Shown piece after piece: positions 1 to 6,622 of a stretch of DNA of 17,533 nucleotides. The DNA is from an uncultured Pseudomonas sp. (GTDB taxonomy: Bacteria; Pseudomonadota; Gammaproteobacteria; Pseudomonadales; Pseudomonadaceae), in the NCBI RefSeq assembly GCF_946886105.1, contig NZ_CAMPHV010000071.1, forward strand, positions 1 through 17,533, in the 5' to 3' direction. The translations under genes were made by a program, and so were the position numbers. The notes under the pieces are model-generated. The model was not told where the DNA came from and made no database searches. It saw only the letters and a program-made list of their open reading frames with translations. How positions within the stretch are numbered: the stretch's first letter is position 1; each line of letters starts with the position of its first letter.

Positions 1-290
1 GCTGGCGCTAATCCAGGCTACGAAACTGGCTCTTGTAGCCCGGATGCAATCCGGGGACGGTGTAGCAGGCGCCAAAGCCCCCCGGATTTCATCCGGGCTA
101 CGGAATGGACGGAGTTGTAGACCCGTAGCCTGGATTAGCCTAGGCGTAATCCGGGAGACCGATTCCCCGGATTACGCTGGCGCTAATCCAGGCTACGAAA
201 CTGGCTCTTGTAGCCCGGATGCAATCCGGGAGCGGTGTTGCCGGCGCCAAAGCCCCCCGGATTTCATCCGGGCTACGGGATCGCGGCCTT
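1..290. repeat. Cluster of interspersed palindromic (REP/BIME-like) repeats
   Basis: No gene is seen here. The stretch is built from GTAGCCCGGAT/ATCCGGGCTAC and GTAGCCTGGATTA/TAATCCAGGCTAC palindromic modules. A block of about 103 bp at 1-103 recurs at 176-278 with only a few changes, offset 175 bp, so the cluster is a tandem of at least two long units. The unit between them (125-198) has TGGATTA and TAATCCAGGC arms that can form a hairpin. Such modules are common between Pseudomonas genes. Here they lie just past the end of the hemN unit and could stop or stabilise its transcript, which is inference. Confidence 0.8.
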
Positions 291-301
291 GGTCGCGAGG
301 C

Positions 302-742
302 TCACCACTGGATATAAAACATACCCTTGGCCAGCAACACGATGCCGAGCATCTGCGCCAGTACGGCCCAATGCAGTTTGCGGTAGAGCGCCGGGGTCAT
401 GCGCCCGGAGCGCAGCAGCATGGCGACCAGACCGAAGCTGAGAAACACGCTGACCGCCAGCACTATCTTCAAACTCAGCAAGGTGGCGAAGCTGCTGGCG
501 AAGGGCTCGCTCAACGCCTGGCGGTGATACCAGGCAAGGCCGATACCGGCGCCGTAAACCACAAGCACCACCCAATGCAGCACGGTACGCGTGCGTTTGC
601 CGAGGGCCTGTTCCAGCTCGACCACCGCCCCGGCATCGAGCTGCGGCTTGACCTTGGCGAGGATGATCACCTCGAAGAACAGCGTGCCGATAAAGGCGAT
701 GGCGCCGAGCAGATGCAGCACGTGCAACAGCGAATAGCTCAT
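302..742 (-). CDS. Small four-helix membrane protein (CopD/DUF2269-like), downstream of hemN
   Basis: This is a 146-aa inner-membrane protein with about four hydrophobic segments (roughly residues 5-27, 52-71, 85-106 and 121-142). Histidines sit in or next to helices (HVLHLLG near the N-terminus, LHW and KLHWAVLAQ later), a pattern seen in CopD-like and b-haem-binding membrane proteins. I chose the ATG at 742 because GAGG lies 6-9 nt before it and it begins 7 nt after the hemN stop; an upstream in-frame ATG at 799 would lie inside hemN. The tight spacing indicates co-transcription with hemN under Anr control. A small hypothetical gene next to hemN is also known in P. aeruginosa (between anr and hemN), but I cannot confirm orthology. 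The function is unknown; a role in haem or respiratory metabolism is inferred from context only. Confidence 0.8.
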   Translation of the reverse strand: MSYSLLHVLHLLGAIAFIGTLFFEVIILAKVKPQLDAGAVVELEQALGKRTRTVLHWVVLVVYGAGIGLAWYHRQALSEPFASSFATLLSLKIVLAVSVFLSFGLVAMLLRSGRMTPALYRKLHWAVLAQMLGIVLLAKGMFYIQW

Positions 743-749
743 AAGCGCC

Positions 750-2138
750 TCACACCGTGCGCGAGAAATTACCCTTCTGCGCCTTGCCGAGATAGGCATC
801 GAACGCCATGGCCACGCTGCGCATCAGCAAATGCCCCTGCGGCAACAACACCAGCGCGTCGTCATGAATTTCCACCAGACGATCCGCCACATGCTCATCG
901 AGTGCAGCCAGAGCGTCGGCGAAGTAATCCCTGAAGTCGATGCCGTGGCGCGCCTCGATTTTGCCGAAGTCGATCCGGCCGTGGCACATCAGGTCGCTGA
1001 TCACTTCGCGGCGCAACAGGTCGTCGGCGTTCAGCCGGTAGCCGCGATGCACCGGCAGCAGGCCCTGATCGATGCGCGCGTAATACTGCGAGAGCTCCTT
1101 GACGCTCTGGCTGTAACTGTCGCCGACCTTGCCGATCGAAGACACGCCGAGGCCGATCAGGTCGCAATCGGCATGGGTGGAGTAGCCCTGAAAGTTGCGC
1201 TGCAGCGTGCCATTGGCGCGCGCCAACGCCAGCTCGTCGTCCGGCAGGGCGAAGTGGTCCATGCCGATATACACGTAGCCGGCGGCGGTCAGGCGCTCGA
1301 TGGTCAGCTCCAGCAGCTCCAATTTGCGCTCCGGCGGCGGCATGTCCTCGCGGCGGATCAAGCGTTGCGCGCGCACCAGCTCCGGCAGGTGCGCATAGCT
1401 GTAGGCGGCGATGCGGTCCGGGCGCAGGGCGATGATCTTGCTCAGGGTGACGTCGAAACTGGCCACTGTTTGCAGCGGCAGGCCGTAGATCAGGTCGACG
1501 CTGGCCGACCTGAAGCGCGCCTCGCGCGCCGCGGCCACCAGGGCATAGACCTGCTCTTCGCTCTGCACGCGGTTGACCGCCGCCTGCACCTGCGGATCGA
1601 AGTCCTGCACGCCGAAACTCAGGCGGTTGAAACCCTGCGCACGCAGTTCATGAATGCGCTCGGGGCTGATGGTGCGCGGGTCGACCTCGATGGAAAACTC
1701 GTGCTCGTCGCTGTCGTCCATGTCGAACGCCTGGTGCAGACAGGCCATCAGATCGGCCAATTGTTCGCCTGTCAGGTAGGTCGGGGTGCCGCCGCCGAAG
1801 TGCAGTTGGGTCAGCTTGCGCGTGCCGTCGAACAGCGCCGCCTGCATGGCGATCTCGCGCTTGAGGTAATCCAGGTACTCGACCGCGCGGTGGGTCTTCT
1901 GGGTGATGATCTTGTTGCAGGCGCAGTAGTAACAGAGGCTCTTGCAGAACGGGATATGGATATACAGCGACAGCGGCTTGGGCGCGACGGCCTGATTGCT
2001 CGCCTCGGCTGCGCTCTGGTAGTCGTCCATCGCAAAGGCCTGATGGAACTGCGGCGCCGTCGGATAGGAGGTATAGCGCGGCCCGGGGCGATCGTATTTC
2101 TCGACCAGGGCACGATCAAAACTCAATGATTGGGCCAT
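750..2138 (-). CDS. hemN: Oxygen-independent coproporphyrinogen III oxidase HemN
   Basis: HemN is a cytosolic radical-SAM enzyme that oxidatively decarboxylates coproporphyrinogen III to protoporphyrinogen IX without oxygen, allowing haem synthesis under anoxia. The 462-aa length is normal for the family. The N-terminus KYDRPGPRYTSYPTAP is characteristic of HemN. The 4Fe-4S/SAM motif CKSLCYYCACN gives C65, C69, C72 and the extra C74 (CX3CX2CXC). GGGTP (115-119) is the SAM-binding glycine motif, and the C-terminal HemN domain follows the barrel. The start ATG at 2138 is preceded by GAGGTGG. It is the first gene of a two-gene unit with the membrane protein ending at 302. An Anr box with a good -10 lies about 150-190 bp upstream. 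No defect is visible. Confidence 0.97.
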   Translation of the reverse strand: MAQSLSFDRALVEKYDRPGPRYTSYPTAPQFHQAFAMDDYQSAAEASNQAVAPKPLSLYIHIPFCKSLCYYCACNKIITQKTHRAVEYLDYLKREIAMQAALFDGTRKLTQLHFGGGTPTYLTGEQLADLMACLHQAFDMDDSDEHEFSIEVDPRTISPERIHELRAQGFNRLSFGVQDFDPQVQAAVNRVQSEEQVYALVAAAREARFRSASVDLIYGLPLQTVASFDVTLSKIIALRPDRIAAYSYAHLPELVRAQRLIRREDMPPPERKLELLELTIERLTAAGYVYIGMDHFALPDDELALARANGTLQRNFQGYSTHADCDLIGLGVSSIGKVGDSYSQSVKELSQYYARIDQGLLPVHRGYRLNADDLLRREVISDLMCHGRIDFGKIEARHGIDFRDYFADALAALDEHVADRLVEIHDDALVLLPQGHLLMRSVAMAFDAYLGKAQKGNFSRTV

Positions 2139-2166
2139 GTTCGACCACCTCTATAACGTGAAACGA

Positions 2167-2207
2167 CCTCCCGAGAGGAAACAGCGCAAAGCACCGGATA
2201 CGGGAGG
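2167..2207. promoter_or_regulatory. Inverted repeat in the hemN 5' leader
   Basis: CCTCCCG (2167-2173) and CGGGAGG (2201-2207) form perfect 7-bp arms around a 27-nt loop, about 30-70 nt upstream of the hemN start and inside the transcript predicted from the Anr promoter. It could be an mRNA stem or a protein-binding site. No function is assigned. Confidence 0.4.
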
Positions 2208-2282
2208 TGATGAATAGACATCGCGTACCGGCGAACAGGGAAATACCCGCCCTACCCGCTGCGATAGCTGGAATATGCGGCG

Positions 2283-2325
2283 ATTGTAAGACGCGGGTCC
2301 GAGCCCGGTACCTGATCGAGGTCAA
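2283..2325 (-). promoter_or_regulatory. Anr/Dnr-activated promoter of hemN
   Basis: Read on the minus strand, TTGACCTCGATCAG (2325-2312) fits the FNR/Anr/Dnr consensus TTGAT-N4-ATCAA. A -10 hexamer TACAAT (2288-2283; 5 of 6 to TATAAT) is centred 33 bp from the middle of the box. This is the geometry of a class II FNR-type promoter, where the activator is centred near -41.5. The predicted start is near 2276, giving a leader of about 140 nt. Anr/Dnr control of hemN is established in P. aeruginosa; the site here is read from sequence. Confidence 0.75.
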
Positions 2326-2459
2326 TCAAGATGCAGATGGTGCTCCGGGTTGAAATCCATCTAGCCACCTCCAGCGCCACACCGGCTTGCTTGCCATGTT
2401 GGAGCGTGGGAGCCATCAATCAGGACAGACCACAGAATGCCAAGCTCACCCAGATCAGT

Positions 2460-2496
2460 CCCCTCTCCACTCCGGGGAGAGGGTTAGGGTGAGGGG
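2460..2496. repeat. Interspersed palindrome CCCTCTCC...GGAGAGGG
   Basis: CCCTCTCC (2461-2468) and GGAGAGGG (2476-2483) are followed by TTAGGGTGAGGGG. This is a widespread intergenic repeat type in Pseudomonas and related bacteria. It lies between the nrdG 3' end and the hemN promoter region. Nothing else coding is seen in 2331-2548. Confidence 0.6.
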
Positions 2497-2548
2497 CAGC
2501 TCGCGCGCCCGCCAAAGCAATCTCGGACTGACGCCAATCAGCTCGCCA

Positions 2549-2584
2549 TCAGTGATCACGCAGCTCGAAATGCGGAAACAGCTC
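2549..2584 (-). pseudogene. Ghost copy of an nrdG 3' end
   Basis: On the minus strand these bases read ELFPHFELRDH-stop, closely matching the genuine nrdG C-terminus QLFPRFELRG-stop at 2634-2666. Several of the nucleotide differences are at synonymous positions, so this looks like a coding relic rather than a recent copy. It is separated from the live nrdG end by a palindromic repeat (2585-2616). It could be the original 3' end displaced by rearrangement, or the remnant of a second nrdG copy. Confidence 0.45.
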
Positions 2585-2616
2585 GTAGGTTGGGCTGAGC
2601 TCCGCGAAGCCCAACG
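2585..2616. repeat. Palindromic repeat downstream of nrdG, possible terminator
   Basis: TTGGGCT (2590-2596) and AGCCCAA (2608-2614) are perfect 7-bp arms in a GTAGGTTGGGCT...AGCCCAACG element, a common interspersed repeat style. It lies 20-45 bp past the nrdG stop and could attenuate the nrd transcript, but no T-tract follows. Confidence 0.5.
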
Positions 2617-2633
2617 ACGTACTGATCAAATCA

Positions 2634-3329
2634 CTACCCACGCAACTCAAACCGCGGAAACAACTGCCCCAAACGCAACCAAAGCTCCCCCGCCTCATCC
2701 GGCGTCGCGGTCATGGGCAGATCCGCGTCGAGCATGCGCGCACTGCGTACCAGCTGCACGGCAAAGCGTTCGACGCCGAAGGCGTGTAAGCGCTGGCCGA
2801 TGCGCCAGAGTTTTTCCACATCCAACAGGTGCCAATGCACGGTGGTACGGCATTCGTAATCCACGCCGCTGGCCAACAGGTGGTCCAGGCTGCGCCAGTT
2901 GGCTTTGCCGCTGCCGCTGACGCCGGTGATCAGCTCGGCATCTTCGGCCAGGGCCTTGATATCGAAACCGACCCAGTCCACCGCCTTCAGCGCCCAGGAA
3001 AAAGCCCAAGGTTTGATCCCGGCGCTGTGCAGGCCGATGCGATAACCCAACGCCCGCGCCTCGTCCATCGCCGGCACCAGGCCGCCTTGCAGGGTCGCCT
3101 CGCCGCCGCTGAACACCACCGCCTGCAATAAACCCTGACGACGGCGGAGAAATTCCAGAACCTGCGACCAGGGGATTTCCTGCTCGCCGCGGGCCGCTAT
3201 CAGATCGGGGTTATGGCAGTAACGGCAACGCCAGGCGCAACCCTGGCAGAACAGCACACAGGCCAGCAGTCCCGGGTAATCCAGGGTGGTCAGGGGCACC
3301 ATGCCCCCGACCCGTAACGCTCTGCTCAC
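2634..3329 (-). CDS. nrdG: Anaerobic ribonucleotide reductase activating enzyme NrdG
   Basis: This radical-SAM activase uses SAM and a 4Fe-4S cluster to place the glycyl radical on class III ribonucleotide reductase. The protein is 231 aa. CAWRCRYC gives the CX3CX2C cluster (C31, C35, C38) and SGGEA supplies the SAM-binding motif. The N-terminus VGGMVPLTTLDYPG is typical of the NrdG2-type activase. The GTG start at 3329 overlaps the stop of the preceding 54-aa glycyl-radical ORF by 4 nt (GTGA), so translation is probably coupled. An internal ATG at codon 10 is possible but would break the overlap and shorten a conserved N-terminus. It ends with QLFPRFELRG; a partial copy of this tail lies at 2549-2584. 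Confidence 0.95.
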   Translation of the reverse strand: MSRALRVGGMVPLTTLDYPGLLACVLFCQGCAWRCRYCHNPDLIAARGEQEIPWSQVLEFLRRRQGLLQAVVFSGGEATLQGGLVPAMDEARALGYRIGLHSAGIKPWAFSWALKAVDWVGFDIKALAEDAELITGVSGSGKANWRSLDHLLASGVDYECRTTVHWHLLDVEKLWRIGQRLHAFGVERFAVQLVRSARMLDADLPMTATPDEAGELWLRLGQLFPRFELRG

Positions 3330-3490
3330 GCAACCCGCGCTCGCACCGCCGACTCGGTGAAGTGCTGGCGTTCGAGGTGCTCGGATTGCTTGCCGGGATT
3401 GAACGCGGTGACCGGACGGTGATAGCCCATCACGCGGGTCCAGACTTCGCAGCGTTGGCGTTGTTCTTGCGGCAATTGCTGTGCATTCAT
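3326..3490 (-). CDS. Detached glycyl-radical C-terminal subunit of class III NrdD
   Basis: This 54-aa ORF reads MNAQQLPQEQRQRCEVWTRV then MGYHRPV, followed by FNPGKQSEHLERQHF. WTRVMGY fits the glycyl-radical signature, with the radical Gly at residue 22, and the flanking sequence matches the C-terminal ~40 residues of full-length class III NrdD. The ATG at 3490 is chosen for AAGGAG 8 nt upstream. The frame stays open to 3634, but that extension translates a REP-like repeat and is unlikely to be protein. It sits between nrdD (gap 134 bp) and nrdG (4-nt overlap). I infer that this small protein docks on the NrdD core, which lacks this motif, and receives the radical from NrdG. A split caused by repeat insertion is plausible. 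It may be missed by automatic annotation because of its length. Confidence 0.88.
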   Translation of the reverse strand: MNAQQLPQEQRQRCEVWTRVMGYHRPVTAFNPGKQSEHLERQHFTESAVRARVA

Positions 3491-3569
3491 GGGGTTACTC
3501 CTTGTTGTGGGAAAACGGAAAAATCCGGGTGTGAACCTGTTGCCTGCGCCACTCTTTATGAGAGCGGCT

Positions 3570-3597
3570 TTTGTGGGAGGGGCTTCAGCCGCGATCC
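3570..3597. repeat. REP-like element between nrdD and its radical tail ORF
   Basis: TTTGTGGGAGGGGCTTCAGC followed by CGCGATC is the familiar Pseudomonas REP style (GTGGGAG...GGCTTCAGCCGCGAT). A GGCT-TC-AGCC hairpin lies at 3581-3590. It occupies the gap that separates the two parts of NrdD. Confidence 0.65.
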
Positions 3598-3624
3598 GCC
3601 GCATCACCGGCAGATCGCCAGCGA

Positions 3625-5646
3625 TCAAGCGCAAGCCTTATCGCCGCAGCTTTGCTGTTTTTGCAGCAGCACCTCGTCGCATTTCGGGCAGAACTCGTGC
3701 TCGCCATCCAGGTAGCCATGCACCGGGCAGATCGAGAATGTCGGGGTGATCGTCAGGTACGGCAGACGGAAACGCCCCAGGGCATTGCGCACCAGCTGCT
3801 TGCAAGCCTCGGTCGAGGAAATTCGCTCGGCCATATACAGATGCAGCACGGTGCCGCCGGTGTATTTGCATTGCAGCTCGTCCTGCAGCTCCAGTGCCTC
3901 GAAGGGGTCGTCGGTGAAACCCACCGGCAACTGCGAAGAGTTGGTGTAGTAAGGCGCATCAACGGTGCCGGCCTGAAGAATGTCCGGGTAGCGCTTACGG
4001 TCTTCCTTGGCGAAGCGGTACGTGGTGCCCTCCGCCGGCGTCGCTTCGAGGTTGTACAGCTGCCCGGTTTCCTCCTGAAAGCGAACCAGGGTGGCACGCA
4101 CATGGTCGAGCAGCAGAACCGCGAACTTACGCCCGTCAGCTGTGTGCAGCCCTTCCCGATCATCGCTGAAGTTACGCAGCATCTCGTGCAAACCGTTCAG
4201 GCCGATGGTGGAGAAGTGATTGCGCAGCGTGCCCAGGTAACGCTTGGTGTAGGGGTACAGACCGGCGTCCATATGGTGCTGGATCACCTTGCGTTTGACC
4301 TCCAGGCTTTCCATCGCCAATTCCATCAGATGATCGAGGCGCTTGAGCAAGCCAGTGGTGTCGCCTTTGTATAGATAGCCGAGACGCGCGCAGTTGATCG
4401 TCACCACGCCGAGGGAGCCGGTTTGCTCGGCCGAGCCGAACAAACCGCCGCCGCGTTTGAGCAGCTCGCGCACGTCCAGCTGCAAACGGCAGCACATCGA
4501 GCGCACCTGGTTGGGCTGCATGTCCGAATTGAGGAAGTTCTGGAAGTACGGCAGGCCATAGCGTGCCGTCATCTCGAACAGCAGGTCGGCGTTCTCGCTG
4601 TCCCAGGGGAAGTCGTGGGTGATGTTGTAGGTCGGGATCGGGAAGGTGAACACCCGCCCCATCGAATCGCCGGCCTGCATCACCTCGATATAGGCGCGGT
4701 TGATCAACTCCATCTCGGCCTGCAAGTCGCCATAGGCGAACGGCATTTCCTCGCCGCCGATATAGGGGATCTGCTCGCGCAAATCCTCCGGGCACACCCA
4801 GTCGAACGTCAGGTTGGTGAACGGCGTTTGCGTGCCCCAGCGTGATGGCACGTTGAGGTTGTAGATGAATTCCTGAATCGCCTGACGCACCTCGGCGAAA
4901 CCCAGGTTGTCCTTGCGCACATAGGGCGCCAGGTAGGTATCGAAGGAGCTGAACGCCTGAGCGCCTGCCCATTCGTTCTGCAGCGTGCCGAGGAAATTGA
5001 CCATCTGCCCCAGGGCGCTGGACAGGTGCTTGGGCGGCCCCGCCTCGACCCGCCCGGGAATACCGTTGAAGCCCTCGTTGAGTAGACTGCGCAGCGACCA
5101 ACCGGCGCAGTAGCCGGCGAGCATATCCAGATCATGGATATGCAGATCGGCCTCGCGGTGCGCCTTGCCGATGGCCTCGCTGTACACCTCGTCCAGCCAA
5201 TAGTTGGCGGTGACCTTGCCCGACACGTTGAGAATCAGCCCGCCGAGGGAATAGCCCTGGTTGGCGTTGGCGCGCACCCGCCAATCCTCGCGCGACAGGT
5301 ATTCGTTCATCGACGCCGCCACATCAACCAACGCCTTGCGGTCGCGACGCAGGCGGCCATGTCGTTCGCGGTAAACGATATAGGCGCGCGCGGTCTGGTA
5401 GAAACCCGCCTCCATCAACACCCGCTCGACTCGATCTTGCACCTGCTCGACATCGACCTCGGTCGCATCCAGCAGACGCGCCAACACCGCATCGGCCAAC
5501 TGCCCGGCCAAGGCCCGATTAAACTCCCCACAGGCCTCCCCAGCGGCGGCGATCGCCTGTTCGATCTTGCCGAGATCGAACGCCACTATGCTGCCGTCGC
5601 GCTTGCATAACCGCTGTGGGTGAAGGGCCGTCTTCGTGCTGAGCAT
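3625..5646 (-). CDS. nrdD: Class III (anaerobic) ribonucleoside-triphosphate reductase NrdD, core chain without the glycyl-radical motif
   Basis: NrdD reduces NTPs to dNTPs under anoxia. This chain is 673 aa from the ATG at 5646, chosen because AGGAGG lies 4-5 nt upstream; an in-frame ATG at 5730 would place the promoter sites inside the gene. The ATP-cone domain occupies about residues 8-97 (KRDGSIVAFDLGKIEQAI onward), followed by the ten-stranded barrel. M384-C385-C386-R-L-Q probably includes the thiyl-radical cysteine (C290 in T4 numbering; inference). The C-terminus has a zinc-type region C640-x2-H643 ... C653-x2-C656, plus C667 and C672. It then stops: no RVxGY motif is present in this chain. 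The missing part is encoded by the ORF at 3326-3490. It is the first gene of the nrdD-tail-nrdG unit, under Anr and NrdR-type sites. Confidence 0.96.
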   Translation of the reverse strand: MLSTKTALHPQRLCKRDGSIVAFDLGKIEQAIAAAGEACGEFNRALAGQLADAVLARLLDATEVDVEQVQDRVERVLMEAGFYQTARAYIVYRERHGRLRRDRKALVDVAASMNEYLSREDWRVRANANQGYSLGGLILNVSGKVTANYWLDEVYSEAIGKAHREADLHIHDLDMLAGYCAGWSLRSLLNEGFNGIPGRVEAGPPKHLSSALGQMVNFLGTLQNEWAGAQAFSSFDTYLAPYVRKDNLGFAEVRQAIQEFIYNLNVPSRWGTQTPFTNLTFDWVCPEDLREQIPYIGGEEMPFAYGDLQAEMELINRAYIEVMQAGDSMGRVFTFPIPTYNITHDFPWDSENADLLFEMTARYGLPYFQNFLNSDMQPNQVRSMCCRLQLDVRELLKRGGGLFGSAEQTGSLGVVTINCARLGYLYKGDTTGLLKRLDHLMELAMESLEVKRKVIQHHMDAGLYPYTKRYLGTLRNHFSTIGLNGLHEMLRNFSDDREGLHTADGRKFAVLLLDHVRATLVRFQEETGQLYNLEATPAEGTTYRFAKEDRKRYPDILQAGTVDAPYYTNSSQLPVGFTDDPFEALELQDELQCKYTGGTVLHLYMAERISSTEACKQLVRNALGRFRLPYLTITPTFSICPVHGYLDGEHEFCPKCDEVLLQKQQSCGDKACA

Positions 5647-5657
5647 TCCGCCTCCTG

Positions 5658-5704
5658 ACACTACATATAGGTATTTACTTATCGACAAACACAAGATGCA
5701 GTGG
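5658..5704. promoter_or_regulatory. Tandem NrdR-like boxes upstream of nrdD
   Basis: ACACTACATATAGGTA (5658-5673) and ACACAAGATGCAGTGG (5689-5704) each match 12 of 16 positions of the NrdR-box consensus acaCwAtATaTwGtgt. They are exactly 31 bp apart, with a 15-bp gap, the usual phasing for a cooperative NrdR pair. They cover the predicted transcription start and leader, as expected for a repressor of RNR genes that senses ATP/dATP. Confidence 0.75.
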
Positions 5705-5746
5705 AAGTTACGCGAGAAAAGCAGGTGCAAGATTGACCAGGATCAA
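5705..5746 (-). promoter_or_regulatory. Anr/Dnr box and promoter of nrdD
   Basis: TTGACCAGGATCAA (5733-5746, plus strand) is a near-perfect FNR/Anr/Dnr site. On the minus strand a weak -10 (TAACTT, 5710-5705) is centred about 32 bp from the middle of the box, again the class II geometry. The transcription start would be near 5698, inside the downstream NrdR-like box. Anr activation with NrdR repression of nrdDG is established in P. aeruginosa. Confidence 0.75.
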
Positions 5747-5759
5747 GAACTGGGACGGC

Positions 5760-6100
5760 ATGCGCCGGATGAACGTACAGGAGGCAGGAAGGCGATAGGC
5801 ACTACGATCCAGCCGCGCCGTGCACCGCAAATCGCATTGGTGTCTATTTATAGTTAGCTAACCGCGTTCTGCTTAATTGGTTTTTGCACCGCGTACATCC
5901 GCAACATCGCTCCACTGCTTTCGGGTTTACAGGTCATCGAAAATTGCGTTTACTGAACGTCCGCCGCCACTATCGTGGCACGTTTAAATTGCGGTTAGTC
6001 AGTTGCATCGAGACATTAAATTTATTGCGCTTCGCCAGGTTAATCGCGTAACACGCTACAAGCGGGAAAGCGGTACTTTTAATTATGCGTACATCCGAGC
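5760..6100. other. Intergenic boundary between nrdD promoter and cassette array
   Basis: No convincing gene is seen. The stretch lies upstream of the first attC, where an integron would normally carry intI and attI, but no integrase coding sequence is visible on either strand. A 10-bp palindrome GTTAGCTAAC lies at 5853-5862. Composition drops in GC from about 5840 onward, marking the likely edge of the cassette region. It may hold a decayed attI or a non-coding cassette; I cannot distinguish these. Confidence 0.5.
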
Positions 6101-6176
6101 GTCTAACAATTGGTTCAAATCGCTCACTGCGCTCGCTGGGACGGGCTAAAGCCCGCCCCTTAACCAAACGTTAGCA
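6101..6176 (+). other. attC site 1 (integron recombination site, 76 bp)
   Basis: R'' is GTCTAAC (6101-6107) and R' is GTTAGCA (6170-6176). The inner arms ATTGGTTCAA and TTAACCAAAC pair, and the central GGGCTAAAGCCC hairpin is shared with attC 2 and 4. Its length and sequence fit the ~76-bp attC family of Pseudomonas chromosomal integrons. It has no clear ORF upstream. Confidence 0.9.
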
Positions 6177-6186
6177 GGCACTCGCC

Positions 6187-6570
6187 ATGATCTGGAAAAT
6201 CGAGTTTGAGTCAGAATCCCTAATTCCACTCGAAACAGGCATGAAGCGTGGGTATATCATTGAACTCGCAGAAGAGCGCAATGACGGAAACGAATATGCT
6301 TACTTCGAGAAAGCCGCTATAGGGGCTCTGGGCGGCTTGAAAATGCATATCTATGCAGATGAGCACCCACCTCCTCATTTCCACGTAAAATATAATGGCG
6401 AGGAAAATAGTTTCCGCATTGATGACGCCAGTCCACTTTATCCAGATGGCGGCCTTAAAAAGTGGTTCAAAAATATAAAGAAATGGCATATGCAAAACAA
6501 AAGCGAGCTTATTTCTACTTGGAACTCAAAGAGGCCGGAAGGTTGTCCTGTTGGCCCTATCCGCGGCTAA
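6187..6570 (+). CDS. DUF4160-like cassette protein
   Basis: This 127-aa protein is the first ORF of the first cassette. The central segment HIYADEHPPPHFHVKYNGEE and the following F-R-I-D ... W-x-NKSELI-x-x-WN pattern match the DUF4160 family (PPHFHxxY hallmark), which often sits beside DUF2442 in toxin-antitoxin-like pairs. Here the partner is a different small ORF. The ATG at 6187 lies 10 nt after the attC core and lacks a clear Shine-Dalgarno; M19 (6241) is an alternative start, and the N-terminal ~50 residues before the domain are unusual. GC content is low compared with the nrd genes. The molecular function of DUF4160 is not established. Confidence 0.8.
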   Translation: MIWKIEFESESLIPLETGMKRGYIIELAEERNDGNEYAYFEKAAIGALGGLKMHIYADEHPPPHFHVKYNGEENSFRIDDASPLYPDGGLKKWFKNIKKWHMQNKSELISTWNSKRPEGCPVGPIRG

Positions 6571-6622
6571 CTCCTCATTCTCTGGGGCTAAACTTTAGAT
6601 AATTTTGAAAATTGGAGCAGTC

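Noticed and set aside
831..2129. 432-aa plus-strand ORF antisense to hemN, and other long antisense ORFs over nrdD
   Set aside because: They are GC-rich mirror frames of well-identified genes and have no recognisable protein features.
3491..3634. 48-residue upstream extension of the glycyl-radical ORF, or a frameshifted NrdD fusion
   Set aside because: The extension translates a REP-like element and is out of frame with nrdD, and a strong SD precedes the ATG at 3490.
5647..5730. N-terminal extension of NrdD from the ATG at 5730
   Set aside because: It would cover both NrdR-like boxes and the -10 region, and AGGAGG precedes the ATG at 5646.
5760..6100. Integron integrase gene or complete attI upstream of the array
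   Set aside because: No tyrosine-recombinase sequence on either strand; the palindrome at 5853-5862 alone is not enough to call attI.
5970..6167. 65-aa minus-strand ORF, and similar ORFs at 9999-10316
   Set aside because: Both begin by translating the attC palindrome (RALARPSERSERFE-like) and have no coding character; they are shadows of attC sites.
6566..6600. Possible attC between the DUF4160-like gene and the next ORF (GGCTAAC ... CTTTAGA)
   Set aside because: No GTTRRRY core, only about 30 bp and no pairing arms; it does not look like a functional attC.
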